A DNA stretch of 64,000 nt from Gnetum montanum (Eukaryota; Streptophyta; Gnetopsida; Gnetales; Gnetaceae): contig MNCI01015499.1 in NCBI GenBank assembly GCA_015680685.1, forward strand, positions 983,347 to 1,047,346, given 5' to 3'. Numbering within the stretch: the stretch's first letter is position 1; each line of letters opens with the position of its first letter. Below the pieces are notes generated by a model. The model had not been told where the DNA came from. It was given only the letters and a program-made list of their open reading frames with translations, and did not search any database. This document shows, piece by piece, positions 1 through 11,868 of this stretch. The position numbers and the translations under genes are program-made.

Positions 1-375
1 GTTACGTGTGGCGATCCCAGTAACGATTAGCGTTTGGTAAGCTGCAGTTGCATAGTTCAGGGTGTGTCCGGTAAGTGGGAACGGATGCTGATGCTAGTTA
101 ATTTAGACTTAGATCTTTAGTTAGAGTTAGCTTAGTTTCTCAACCCTTTCTCCTGGTAGCATAGAAGATAAGCCAAAAATACCAAAAAAATCACATACCT
201 CAGACTTGCTTAACCATACACCGTGACACTTACAAGCAAGCCTGGGAAGACAATGAATGATTAACCCCAAGTGTTTCTTGTGGCGTTAAGGCATTTAGTC
301 TGCGGAGTTCAACCGGATCGCGCGTGTACGCTCGTATTCGTATGGTTGAGTGTAGGGGTACCTCGCCACTCATCA
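1..375 (+). mobile_element. Athila-like LTR, 3' portion
   Basis: This is the right-hand part of a long terminal repeat whose left part lies outside the window. It is alignable by eye to the R-U5 ends of the LTRs at 38000-38329 and 46300-46691: shared blocks include the 'GTAATCCCAGTAAC'-type stretch, the 'CTTAACCATAC' stretch and the terminal 'GGGGTACCTCG..CTCATCA'. It ends in TCATCA like the other LTRs here. No tRNA-Asp-type primer binding site follows, so it is a 3' LTR or a solo LTR, not a 5' LTR. The bases CATGT directly after it would be the target duplication, but the matching copy is outside the window. Confidence 0.8.
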
Positions 376-1499
376 CATGTGAATAAGAAGTTAAAGAATA
401 GTTGCACTATTTGGGAACATTATGAGGCAAAGTAAAAATAAAACAAAACAAAATAAAATGCATTACAAAAGAAAAGCCTTGAACTTTTGTAGGTCATGGT
501 ATGAAGCTCAAGGATCTAGTCATTAAGAAAGTCAAGGTTGAAAAAGCATTCCATATTTTTAAATAATGTGTGATGGTACATGAGAAAGAAATCAACCAAC
601 CCATAGTTGTATAAGAGGAGGACAAAGTAGGCTTAGAGAAAGAAACATTAATGTAAGTGATCTAAGGCTAACACACCTAACACCAAAGAATATTGAAAGA
701 AAATCAACTAAGAAATATGGATTGCCTAAGGCTTGGGCCTCAAGAATAAGAATAAAGTGATGAAAAGAAAGGAGAAGAAGTTGAACTCATGGACAACGAA
801 AAGGGAAGAAATATGAGATAGTTAATGTAATGTTTACTATAGTTTCATTGTTTATAAGAATGCTTGTTTGCTATCATACTTTTTTATGATTGAATAGATC
901 TACAACTTTTTCTTATTGTTTTGATTTTTTAAGCATCAGCTTTTGAAGATTTTTTTTTCTTCTAATTTTCACTCACGTGTGGATGGTTCATTTGCCCTAT
1001 GGAGGGTGGGGCAGCTGCATGCTATCCAAAGGACCCTGTTGTTGACTGTTGTTACGAGGTCCCTGGGGATCGCTATTGCGAGGACAATGCTGACTATTGA
1101 TGTGATGTCCTACATATCCGAAATTGTATAGCCCAAAATCGCCGCACCCTGTGAAACCACTGTGCCCTGCAGCATGCCCTGCAAAAGTGCTAAGACCTAC
1201 AAAACCACTGTGGCCTACAAAACTATGACCACCTAACGAATCACGGCCACCAACTGATCTGCAACCATGACTTGAGGAGCCTGCAGATCCGCACCCACAA
1301 CCGCGTCCGCGACTCGAGATACCCTGCGAATGATCAAAAACTCATGCACCGTGTATGATCAAAACCAAACAAAATGCCACCCTAATCATGAACGTGATCT
1401 GTAAAAATAGACTCATGATCTACAGAATCCCCACGATCTAAAAAAATAAAACCATGATCAGCAGAACTAGGGACAGACCTATTCCAAGCTTAGGATCCA
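376..1499. other. intergenic, no gene seen
   Basis: A-rich spacer to about 930, then a more GC-balanced stretch (about 940-1500) with loosely repeated 'CCTGC/CCTACAAAACCACTGTG' phrases around 1140-1260. The second part could be the 5' untranslated region of the LINE that follows, but nothing in it proves that. No coding region, RNA gene or terminal repeat was recognised. Confidence 0.5.
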
Positions 1500-1599
1500 G
1501 ATAGTGAACGGAATCAATTTTGGGTTGTGGCTGGGCATTTTTGTGTTGCCGCTGTGAAGAGGCTATGCTTGCTTTGTGGGTTGGTGAGTTGCAATGGTG

Positions 1600-2457
1600 G
1601 GTTCCTCAGGTTCTACTCTCCCTCAGGGAAGTTCCTCTACCTCACCTCAAATTGATTTCCTTATTTTTCAAGTAGTTTCCAAATATTTCGCAACTCATTT
1701 TATTTGTTTTCAAATTGTGGGGTTTTTACCAAGGTCCCCAAGTATAAACACTCAAGTTAAAATCCTCCTTTAGCCCCTGGGCATTCAGGTTTCTCATGCT
1801 TGATACTACGCTCAAAATTTCATTTTGGTAGAACTATTCGATGCCTCTCAGGTTAAGAAGGCTCTCTCTCTAAAAATTTTTCCAACACAGAAAGCAGCCC
1901 TAATAGCATATGCCTAGAGATTTGACTTTAATTTCAACGACCCAGCTTTTAATATAATTCCCTATTACGTGATATTTCCCAATCTTTCACTTATTTTCTC
2001 ATCTGTTGAGAGGGACATTATGATCACCCTGGATCCTATTATTTTCGAGCATTGTACGATAATCAATGGAACTCAAATTCACCATTATTGTATTAAACTA
2101 GACATAGCTCTTCGAAAGACCTCATTAACTCTTGCTACTGGTGGAAAACTCTTCACCCAAAAATTGGCCTATTTTTACCTTCCAAACTCGTGTAGCTATT
2201 GTCACAGGGTTGAGCATCATATATCAGTGTGTCCCATCCTAGCCAGGAAGAAACAACATATAGCATCTCAAAAAACCTGTTCCCCAGTCACACCATTATG
2301 CCCACCCTCAGTATCCTTTAAATTCAGATCTCCTTTCCCAACAACACCACAATCTACTATAGTTTATCACCATGCCACCTTATCATACCATCTTCCTATC
2401 TCCATACCTATCAAGATTCATAACAGCCCTCACCGACGAAAATTTCATCTTTTTTGA
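1600..2457 (+). pseudogene. LINE ORF1 remnant (zinc-knuckle RNA-binding protein)
   Basis: Homologous by pattern to plant LINE ORF1 (DUF4283 type followed by a zinc knuckle), which coats the element RNA. The longest open stretch is 1969-2457. It contains the knuckle C-S-Y-C-H-R-V-E-H-H-I-S-V-C (C-x2-C-x4-H-x4-C) near residues 74-87, preceded by the usual 'YFYLPNSC' phrase. Upstream, 1600-1968 encodes the preceding DUF4283-like part in shifted frames with stops. A Ser/Pro-rich tail follows the knuckle, as usual. Not functional. Confidence 0.7.
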
Positions 2458-2589
2458 CTACATAACAACTATTTTTCTTTCCCTGCTACTCAACTTCTTC
2501 TATCCAACCTTTGGAATGTCGAACCTAGGCCCCTAAAGTAGGTGGGTTGGATTAACTGGTGGCATCGTGCTTCATGTCAAGTGTGAAAC

Positions 2590-5335
2590 TATACTCATTC
2601 GTATGGTAAGGCAGTGGCTACTTGGGCCAGACAAGAATACAACAAAATTCACCTCACTATTGAACATCTCACTAATAGACTAGCTCAAGATCCCTTCAAC
2701 ACTCTAGTTCATGAGGAGCTAGCTAGAGCAAGATTACCCTTTCAACATTGGGATGTGTACCGAGCACAAAGTGCCTTAACTAAAAGTTAGCTCACTTGGT
2801 TAAATATTCAAGATGAACACTATAAGGAATTTTTTAAGTATCTCAATACTACTTTGCCTTCGCATTCTATAGACAAAATCTCTAGTGATGGTACCACCAT
2901 TATTGACCACAATAGTATCCTCTCTTTTCTCAAGAACCACTATGAAACCCTTTTTGTAGCAACCCCAATGAACATCTCTTTGTTCAAGGCTACCACTCCC
3001 AATTATCCTCGCCTTATCAACTCAACTATGCTACAAAGTCTTGATGCTGATATCACTCTGGTGGAGCTATAGGTGGCCTATTCTAAGTTAAGTCAAGGAA
3101 AGGCTCCTGGTTATGATGGTTTCCCCATGAAATTTTTTTCAAAATCATTGGGATTTGGTGGGAAATGATCTTCTGCAGGTCATTAACGAGGCTATCTTAA
3201 TTGGTTTCCTCAGGCCCAATCTAAATCAAGGGGTAATTCGTCTCCTCCCCAAGTCTGGGGATCTTACTGATATCTCCAATTGGCATCCCATAACTCTCCT
3301 CAATGTAGTCTATAAAATTTGGGCTAAGTGCCTAGCCTTATAGCTAAAACAAATTCTTGGCTAGATCATATCTCCCCAACAAACAGGATTTGTTCCTGGT
3401 AGATATATTTTAGACAATGTGGTTGCAGCATGGGAAGGTCTCAAGTGGGACGAGGATGATGGACAAGATATTCTCCTTGTGAAACTTGATTATGCTAAGG
3501 CTTATAACAACATAAAGTGGGATTTTATCTTGTAGACCATGATCAAACTTGGTTTTGAACCTAAGTTCCTGCATATCGTGAAATGCTTATTCTCATATGC
3601 TACCGCAAGAATAGCCACTACCTTTGGCATTACCTCTCCCTTTCCAATACATAGGTCAGTGCGACAAGGTTTTTCTCTTGCCCCCTATCTCTTTATCATT
3701 GTAGAAGAATTTCTTTGTCATCAGATTAACCTAGACATTCAAATTAAAGTTCTCACTGGGGTTTTCCTTTCTTCCTCTCAACAATAGCTTCTCAATATGC
3801 ACTTCACCAATGACTCTTTTTTTCTAGTTCAAAACATAGCCACCAATTTGCACCGCCTCTTATCAAGGGTGGAGTAATATTGCACACTCTTAGGTTCCAC
3901 TATAAACTGGAATAAATCCTTTGTTTATAGCTTGACGGACAATTACAGCCATGTGACCAACTATAATTGGAAGCGGCTTCAAGATCAAAACATCATTAAG
4001 ATTCTGGGAATCCCTTTCCATTTTAGAGGTTCAACCTCATTCTTTGGAAGCAGGTTATTTATCTAATTCAAAAGAAGCTTGACAAATGGAAGACTAAACC
4101 CCTCACACTTGTGGGTAAATACCTCATATGTAAGTCCATATGTGCGTCAACCCATGTGTATTACTCTTTGTGTTGGGTCCCCTCCTAAGCAGCCTACCAG
4201 AAGCTAGAATGGTTATTTCATGACTTTATGTGGTCATCCAAAGATTCTCAAAAAGGATTTCATCGAGTTTCTTGGAATATTGTTACTCTCCCCAAGAATA
4301 AGGGTGGCTTAGGTCTTTTGAATTCCTATAAGCAGGGAATTACCCTAGTTGCTAAGTGGTTGGTACAGCATTTAGATGCCTCAGATATCATTGGGACCCT
4401 CCTCTAACTAAGGCTTCAACAAGAATTTCCTAAAAACAAGCCCTTCTAAAAAGGCATCCATTTTGTCAATTGGATCTTTTTCCCCCCTCACTATCATTCT
4501 TCCCAAATCTCATGTTTTCAAGAGCATCTGGAGGGCTTGGCAAATTCTACACAATTACATAGACTGGACTAACGTCAAGATCAACCCTACTATCCTGTCT
4601 AGATTGTTTCCATGGTGGTTACCTCTATCACTCACTTCCCTTGCCATCAAAAAGGCTAAGATGGCTACCTCATGGTTTCAGAAGGGTGTCATCTCCTTGA
4701 ATTGTCTTAGGTTGGCTAGTCATTGGATTTCGGGGGTCGAGTTTAGAAATTTGTATGGGGAGTCGGCTACAATGAACCATTGCCTAGTCTAGATTTACTC
4801 CTTTCTCCATGGTCATTGGCAACTTGATGTTACAGTGCAAAGCCCTTTTCATGGCCTTCAATGGCTTAATGGGGTTAAACTCTTGCCCTACTGGCCATTT
4901 GTCCCATTTCATCTTATGCATGACCAATCCGAGGTCATTCAATGCTACAATAAGTATTGGCACAAACACGAGTTAGTAACATTTTGGATCCCTCTCTTCC
5001 AACATATTTGGAAACTTCTGACCCTCCCCAAAATTAAGTAGTTCCTCTAGTGTCTCCTCCACCATGGTCTACCTATTGGTAAATGGTTAGAATATCTGGG
5101 GATTCCCAATCCCAATTGCCCTCTCTGTGATGGACAAGGTAACTTTGTCCATGTGTTTTGGCATTGCCCCTTTGCTCAGCATGTATGGGAGTGCGCGTCC
5201 ATAGTTTTTCCATCATATAAGCTAACTCAAGAGGATGCCATATTCAGCTTTTTGAACATTACTTCTGCTAATCTCAAGTTTCTGTGGAAAGTTATTAGGC
5301 CTACTATTTTATATTATATTTGGAAGTGAAGATGC
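2590..5335 (+). pseudogene. LINE ORF2 remnant (reverse transcriptase + C-terminal finger)
   Basis: Copies element RNA at a nicked target in intact LINEs. Visible pieces in order: linker helix region (2620-2830); RT block with GKAPGYDGF (about 3099-3125); LLPKSGDLTDISNWHPI-type block (3240-3300); GFVPGRYIL (about 3388); LDYAKAYNNI (about 3486); RQGFSLAPYLF (about 3664). The catalytic (F/Y)ADD box at 3803-3814 reads FTND, so one catalytic aspartate is asparagine. The C-terminal finger CPLC...HVFWHCPF lies at 5117-5172. The N-terminal endonuclease is absent. Many stops and at least two frame changes; a dead copy. Confidence 0.8.
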
Positions 5336-6377
5336 AATGTTATATATCAAAGGATAGATTATTCTAATAAATGTTTGCTCACTAGGTTGTAGAAGTTGTA
5401 GATCTTTCACCTCATTCATTTCCAACTCACATCTCAAGCATCCAAGTTCAATTTGGATAGTCATCAGTTGGTTCATCTCTTGTAGCCATGGGAAAGACCT
5501 GTGCATTCTAGTAACATCATCATTAGTAATCTCTGCAAGGAAGATTTCCCTTCTTGTTGTGAGGAGTCACAATTGGAACTCTCTCTATCCTTAATTGAAA
5601 GCTCTTTGCCTCTTCTAATTCTAGGTCATTCTTTGTAACAAGCCAATATGTGTGGACATTTGGTAGTGGCCCAATTTAGGTTTCCTCCTTTTAATACTTG
5701 TTTATTTATAAGGCTATTCCCGAGTTTCATTCACAGTGCTCTCATCTTCCCCTTCCCCTTAACCCTATGACTTATTCAGGTTACTGTAATTGATACATTA
5801 TTAATATCAATAGAACTTATTTTCGTCGTCCCCCCCTTCCCCAAATACTTTTTTATGATTAGAAAACTAACCTTTGAATTTTGTATTTATTTAGTAATCA
5901 ATGAACAATAAACTTCAAGAAGCAAGTGTGCAAGAGATGTGGAGGACAAAGCAGTAGTGAGAACAATCTTATGAGAGAGTGGCCATAGCAAGGTTGCAGA
6001 AAAGTTAAGAAGGATATGAAAGAATCACTTGGGATATTTTTCTTTGAATTTATATTGATTTAAGCATGATAAAGGAAAATTTTAATACATAAAATAATTC
6101 GACAATGTAACTAAAAAATGCAATGAATAGAAAAAATGATTTAGGGTTCAAATTTTAATTTTTTTTGCATTTGTAGATTTTGTATTTTTATGTATTTTAG
6201 GATGTCTTAGTTTTATGTTTTTATGTTTAGCATTTTTAATGACATAATTTAAAATTAAATGCATTTTCAATAATTAAGCTAAAAGTAGTAAAGGACTAAG
6301 ACATGGAAAATGAGAATCAAATATAAAGCATAAAACATAAAGGCTAAATAAATAGAAACAAATTTAGGATCATCATC

Positions 6378-6530
6378 CATAGCTACAATGCTCATCCCAC
6401 CAAGTGAGGTCCTAGAGGGTTGATGGATGAGTGAAAGCCTAATCTCTTTAAGTGGCTACATCCAAACTTGAACCTAGGTCTTCAACTTGAGAAACAAGCA
6501 TCTTACCATCATACCAAATGATAATTCCTA
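6378..6530 (-). mobile_element. tRNA-derived SINE-like copy
   Basis: Read on the minus strand this matches the element at 59757-59930. Both share a promoter-like first block, the phrase 'TTGCTTGTTTCTCAAGT', a B-box-like 'CCTAGGTTCAAG', then 'AAAG..TTAGGCTTT.ACTCATTCAT' and 'CCTAGGACC'. Two dispersed copies with internal pol III-like boxes fit a SINE. The tRNA origin is inferred from the B box only. Confidence 0.5.
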
Positions 6531-7330
6531 GAGAACAAAAATCTAAAGATAGGAAATACTAAATTAACATAAGATAAAGACTAAATAGAATAAAGATGAA
6601 GATGAGATATAGCTAATGTGACATTCACATAGAGAACATTTTTTTATTGATTTTTTTAACTAAAAATGGGTAGGACATTTAACTATGTTAGCAAATTATA
6701 TGTTCTCAAGTTTATCAAAATCCAAGTTTAAGAACTTGCATGAGATAGAAGATTAAGGAATACTAGCATTAGACTCATTAGAAATTTTAGTTGAGATTTG
6801 ATCTTAGATGATGAGCTAAGAACTTGAGACTGTTTCATCTAACATGTTAAGATGAGATATAGTAGAAACTTAAAGATCAAATTAAATAACTACCTCTTGA
6901 TTCTTACATAAAAAATGTATTTCTTGGTGCATAAAAAATGATACTACATGATGATAAGCTAACCATGATCTATGCAGATAGAATTAATTCTAAATGAATC
7001 TCTAATAATCATAAAGATAGCCTTTGACATAATATAGTTTTCTATAAAGAAAGGAAGTTTAACTCCTCTAATGATATATATCCTAGCACCATTGAATGAA
7101 ATTAAGCTAGATTACATAGCTTGTTTCTCTAATCTAAGATATTTGATAACAACCCCATTATCTACATGGACTAAAGGTAGCTCCACGTTATCCCTAATCT
7201 ATATAATGATGTAGATAGAAAGCTAGTAAACAAAACCTATTTCTAGATGATTCATTATATGTTTTTCATCAAATTTAAGGTAATCCACTTTATATCGAGA
7301 AGTGTTAAGAATTGATGAAATTACCTAAGC

Positions 7331-8316
7331 TTAACATTGTATATCTACAGAAACTGTAATGGACTTTAGAAGTTCTTCATAAGTCAAACGATGTTCCTTT
7401 GATATGGATATATGATCAAGAAGGGAGAGATTTATTTCATTAGACTTCATAGGCACAATAATTTGACATAATGCTAAATTCTTTGATGATATATTTTGAG
7501 GAGGATCAAGCATTAAAGGAACATAATTTGACTATATAACATCTTGAAAAGTTGGTGAAGTACCTAGAAACATGTCTTGATGCCTCTAAAATAAGATCTT
7601 TTTCTTCTATTTGAGCTTTATCCTTTTCTTTATCATAAGAAATTAAATCCTTCTAAACTTAGGTAAGCATCCTAACTAGAGATGTGGTGGTAGAAAGTAG
7701 TGGTAATTTCTCTAAAGGAGTTAAAGATAAGAAATGAGATAGTGAAGGAATAGCATAGGACAAGAAATTGTAAAATTTACTAGATTTAAAGGAGTGAGAA
7801 GGAAGTTGTATATAGTAGGGATAGAGGATCCACGTATACAAGGTATTAGTGTGTAGAGGAGACATCATAATAAGATGTAAGCTTAATTACAAATGGGGCT
7901 CAATGCAAATTTGTTGACAATGGAACTTATGTATTTGAAGCACACAAATTATTTATGGAAAAGTTAATAATAAAAGGCTTCATGAATCTAAAGAAACTTG
8001 GTTGTAAGATATTTTGAGGTTTGGTTTGAATGAAACCCATCTAGATGATAAAGAAAACTCTAGAATGATTACTTTTTAGATGAAGGTGAAATGTATACAT
8101 CGTTATTAAAATTACATTTAAGGAATCTTGGAAGATCTACATCTCCTATTTGTTGAGCTAAACCAATGTATTGAAGATAATTTATTAAACAAGCTAAGTA
8201 GCATGGAATAAACAAGCTTTCCTCTAATATAGTCATTGTCAATCCCTTCAAAAATGTCCAACAAATAATTATCTAATAATAGATGTGTTAACTCCATAGT
8301 AGCATAGGTCCAATGA
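7331..8316 (-). pseudogene. unidentified broken coding remnant
   Basis: Short minus-strand stretches have protein-like composition without long repeats. One at 7513-7331 begins MLDPPQNISSKN and continues with a segment containing LLDHISISKEH. Another at 8251-8069 begins MKGLTMTILEES and contains GDVDLPRFLK. Between them the frame is broken several times. They may be exons or a retrocopy of one host gene, or chance open frames in AT-rich DNA. I could not name a family. Confidence 0.2.
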
Positions 8317-9974
8317 GATATAAACTTAGTTATGGTCTTATTAGATCCTCATTTGATGGTCAAAAGTTTCTAAATAGTGCCATCTTTACTAATGCTATAT
8401 TTAAATATTTCAACAAAACTAAGAATAACTATTCTAATGAAGTAATTGGGCAGGAATGGAGTAATCTATATTACTCAAGTGCCTTGCATATTAAAGAGTT
8501 TTAGAAGCTCCTTATAATGGTATGGGATAGTTTTCCAACAACATGTATTCATTACATAAAGTTATAACATGGTTGGTAGAATCTATTTCTTGGTATACTT
8601 AGCAAAACTTAGTAAGAAGATTGTGACTAATCTAAGCTAGGCTAGAAAGGTATTACTTACAAAAATAAATCTTAACATCATAAATTCAAAAGGATATTAA
8701 GAAAAAATTACAAGAAAAGTAGTAGACATTCATAAAAATAAGTGCAAAGGGGCATAAAAAAGTATAGAATGAATTAAATATAAAATTTGCAAAAACACTT
8801 AAGTGATAGACTTTTTTGGACCAAAGCATCAAGTAGCATTTGTATCATAGTAGCATAAAAACAATGGGTAAGTATGAATAATGAACCTCATCCTTTAGGT
8901 AGTTTGTCCATTTTGATATAGTTCCTATAGAAACCCTTGCCTACATAGGGCATGTTTGCAAGACCTAAATTTCTTCATTCAAACCCTTGTGATTTTTTTA
9001 TTAAATTTATCATCATCCTCCTCAATACACATTTCAATTATATGAATTCATGAAATGAAAAAACCCTAAATTCTTGACAAATGGAAAACAACCCAAAAAT
9101 TCAAAGAAAAACTTATTACAATTTGCGAATTGGTAATCAAAACTTCAAAAAAAACGCTAGTACAATTTTCAAGAAGAATTCACAATAAATTTATTATTAT
9201 AGAATTAGATGTAGTTATGTACCTAAAGGAAAGCACAGATTTGGCTAATTATAGTAAGAATGTGAATGCTCAAAGAACTCTCAAAAATACCCCCTGAACA
9301 TAGCCCTTATCAACACATCCTCAGTAATACATGGTAATCACTATTAATCTATGGAACTTGTAGCTCTATACTACATGAAACTTGGTGGAACTCATAGCTT
9401 AATCCTCAAATCATAACTTGGTGGAACTACTTTTTATTTTTAAAAATATGTTGGCCAATACTCGACACAAGGGTTGGAACTTGATGGGTAAATGAACGTA
9501 TTTATCCTTTCAAAACATATTATACAATCTAATTTTGGATGAAAATGTATAAATATAGCCTGTATACTAGGAGACTATGGAAATTGGAATTGTAAAATGT
9601 ACATATCTAGGTTAGGAAATTCTAAAATTCCAGCCTTGCTCAACATTATTGACTAAAACCACATTTTTTATTTTTCTTATTTTGATTTTTAAGAAAGTGC
9701 TTACCAGTATAAACATACTTTACATTTTAAAAGGTTCATTATAGCATTATTATTCTTAGGGATGGATTTTGAACTTTTAAAGATACTAAAATTTTTAATA
9801 TTAAGAATCCAAATAGAAATGGAAATGCTCATAATTAACTCATCTTAGAAACCACAACTTTAGTGTGAGGACATCATGAGGACTAAACCTAGTTCATGAA
9901 CCTGGGTGAAAACTATCCATGAGAATCATAAAATTTTTGAATTAATGACAAAAGCATCCAACATAAAGTTAACT

Positions 9975-10832
9975 CATTCCATCCTTGGAACAACCTAAGG
10001 CATCATGTGGTCAACCCCCATATGTCTATGGTTGGAACATTAAGTAACCTCTTCCCAGTACTCTCCAAAAGTACTCCTTCATGCATAAGAGTAGGTGAGC
10101 ATTTAAAATAAATGTCAAATCATCCCACCCTTGGAACAATTCAAGGCACCATATGGTCAACCCACATGTATCTAGACAACATAAAGTACATATGTAATGC
10201 ATGCTACTAGGTTTAGATATTATGTAACCTCTTTCCATTATGATCTTATCCATGACTAGGTACATCAAAGACATGTTTAATAGTTAACATAAAACCACCA
10301 AGATGCTACTAAGTTAGGATAGCAAGTAACCTCTTCCTAGTATGATCATGTCTATGACTAGGTACCACCAAGATATGTTTAATAATTAACATGAAACCCT
10401 AGATTCTCCAAAACTACTCTTGAATGTATAAGAATAGGTAAGCATTTAAAATACATGTCAAATCATTCCATCCTTGGGATAGCCCAATGCATCATATGGC
10501 CAACCCCCATGTATCTAGATAACATGAAGTATATATGTAATGCATGCTACTAGGAGGGGATATGAAGTAACCTCTTCCCAATATGATCTTGTACATGACT
10601 AGGTACATTACAGACATGTTTAATAGCTAACATGAAATCACTAAGATGCTGCTAGGTTGGGATATCAAGTAACCTCTTCCTAGTATGATCATGTCTATGA
10701 TTAGGTATAACCAAGATATGTTTAATACTTAACATGAAACCCTAGATTCTCAAAAAGTACTCTTGCATGCATAAAATTATGTGAGCATTTAAAATACATG
10801 TTAAATCATCCCATTCTTGGGATAATCCAAGG
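9975..10832. repeat. ~343-bp tandem repeat (left part of interrupted array)
   Basis: Anchors recur with a period of 343 bases. The phrase 'CATGTATCTAGA' occurs at about 10165 and 10508. 'TTGG(A/G)A(C/T)A...CAAGGC(A/C)(T/C)CAT' occurs near 9985, 10131, 10473 and 10816. The first spacing (about 147) implies a ~196-bp deletion in the leftmost unit. Units also contain 'AAGTAACCTCTTCC' and 'CATGACTAGGTAC' twice each, so the unit itself has an older internal duplication. The array is cut by element A at 10832 and resumes at 17755. Confidence 0.8.
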
Positions 10833-11738
10833 TGATGAAGGATCGGTTGGCTACATTGATGAAATTACATCAAAATAGCTACTTTGAGGTAGCCACCTCA
10901 ACATATACACTTCAAATCAGCCCCTTTGATGCATGCAATGATATGTTGTTGCAGCCCCATTGATGCAATGTCTATTTTCACCTATAAATATGCATGCTCC
11001 TACTGTGTATTGGCATTATTTTGTCAATAAAGTAACTGAACTCTTGTAGTTTTATTTTTTAGTCTTAGAAAATAGTTAATGAGTGCCTATAGTGTGCATC
11101 TGAGTTAGTTGTACGGTATCTTATTCGAGTGGAAATTTACCTAGACACATTCTATAAACAACAATAAGATCAACAATGATTCTTATTCATTATAGCACGT
11201 TGACTTAGTCTAGATTTACTTTTAATGCAATTTATATTTCATGTACTTAGTTAATATTTACGTTTCCATGCATATTAATCAATCAGTGGAATGAGTGTGA
11301 CCAATTTCGAGCATAAACACATATTCACTTGGTAATCCCAAGAGTGTTATTTCTTAGTTCTCCTAGTAGCATAACACTTGGTAATCCCAGTAGTGCATAT
11401 GTCGGTTTAGGACATGTACAGTAAGCTGGGAATGGACACTCATTGCCCATAGGCTAGTTTAGACCTTACTTTCCATTATTAATTATTTTAAATAATTTCT
11501 TTCTCTATTTTCATTAGGAGTAGCATAAGGCTAGAACAACATCAACCATCATATGCCTTACCTTGGACTAAACCATATGTGACAAAGCTACCACTAGTCC
11601 AAGAGGGAAGATAGTGAATTGCGATCAATGCTTAATGACCTAGATGCACAACTAGTTCCATCCATGGAATTTGACTAGATCATGCATGAACACTTTTTAT
11701 TTGTATGGTTGGGTGTAGGGGGTACCCATTGCTTATCA
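10833..11738 (+). repeat. Element A 5' LTR
   Basis: 906 bases from TGATGA to TTATCA. A TATA-like TATAAATA is at 10983-10990, and CAATAAAG near 11024 could serve in 3'-end formation. The U3 part carries repeated short phrases such as 'CATTGATG' and 'AGCTACTTTGAGGTAGCC'. The 3' end matches 17754 and the other LTRs in the window. Confidence 0.9.
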
Positions 11739-11739
11739 T

Positions 11740-11757
11740 TAGCACCATTACCAGGGA
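11740..11757 (+). promoter_or_regulatory. Element A primer binding site (tRNA-Asp type)
   Basis: TAGCACCATTACCAGGGA begins two bases after the 5' LTR. It differs from the canonical Athila site TGGCGCCGTTGCCGGGGA, complementary to the 3' end of plant tRNA-Asp, only by G-to-A changes. That fits decay of methylated CpG/CpHpG sites. Confidence 0.8.
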
Positions 11758-11868
11758 TGGTCCTAGTTATCTAGATTAGTTGTATCATAAACGATCACTA
11801 TTAAGATGTTAACAATTTATCTTTTAAAAAATAAGAAAATTTTATTTTAAGTCACACACATTAAAAAC

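Larger units (their letters stand above)
1500..5840 (+). mobile_element. L1-type LINE relic
   Basis: A decayed non-LTR retrotransposon of the plant L1 type. In order it shows ORF1 ending in a CCHC zinc knuckle, a reverse transcriptase with recognisable blocks, and the C-terminal cysteine/histidine finger found at the end of plant LINE ORF2 proteins. The apurinic endonuclease that should start ORF2 is missing: only about 130 bases separate the ORF1 tail from the linker before RT. All reading frames carry stops. The 3' boundary is placed after a pyrimidine-rich stretch near 5820-5840. No clear poly(A) tail or target duplication was found, so both ends are approximate. Confidence 0.8.
5841..9840. 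other. AT-rich intergenic stretch
   Basis: About 4 kb of AT-rich sequence. Apart from a SINE-like element (6378-6530) and a possible broken coding remnant on the minus strand (7331-8316), I see no gene, LTR, terminal inverted repeat or RNA gene. Confidence 0.5.

Noticed and set aside
4784-5506. Minus-strand frames opposite the LINE
   Set aside because: Shadows of the LINE ORF2 C-terminal part on the plus strand.
9975-10832. CRISPR-like array
   Set aside because: The period is ~343 bp with no short spacers, in a plant genome context; an ordinary tandem repeat.
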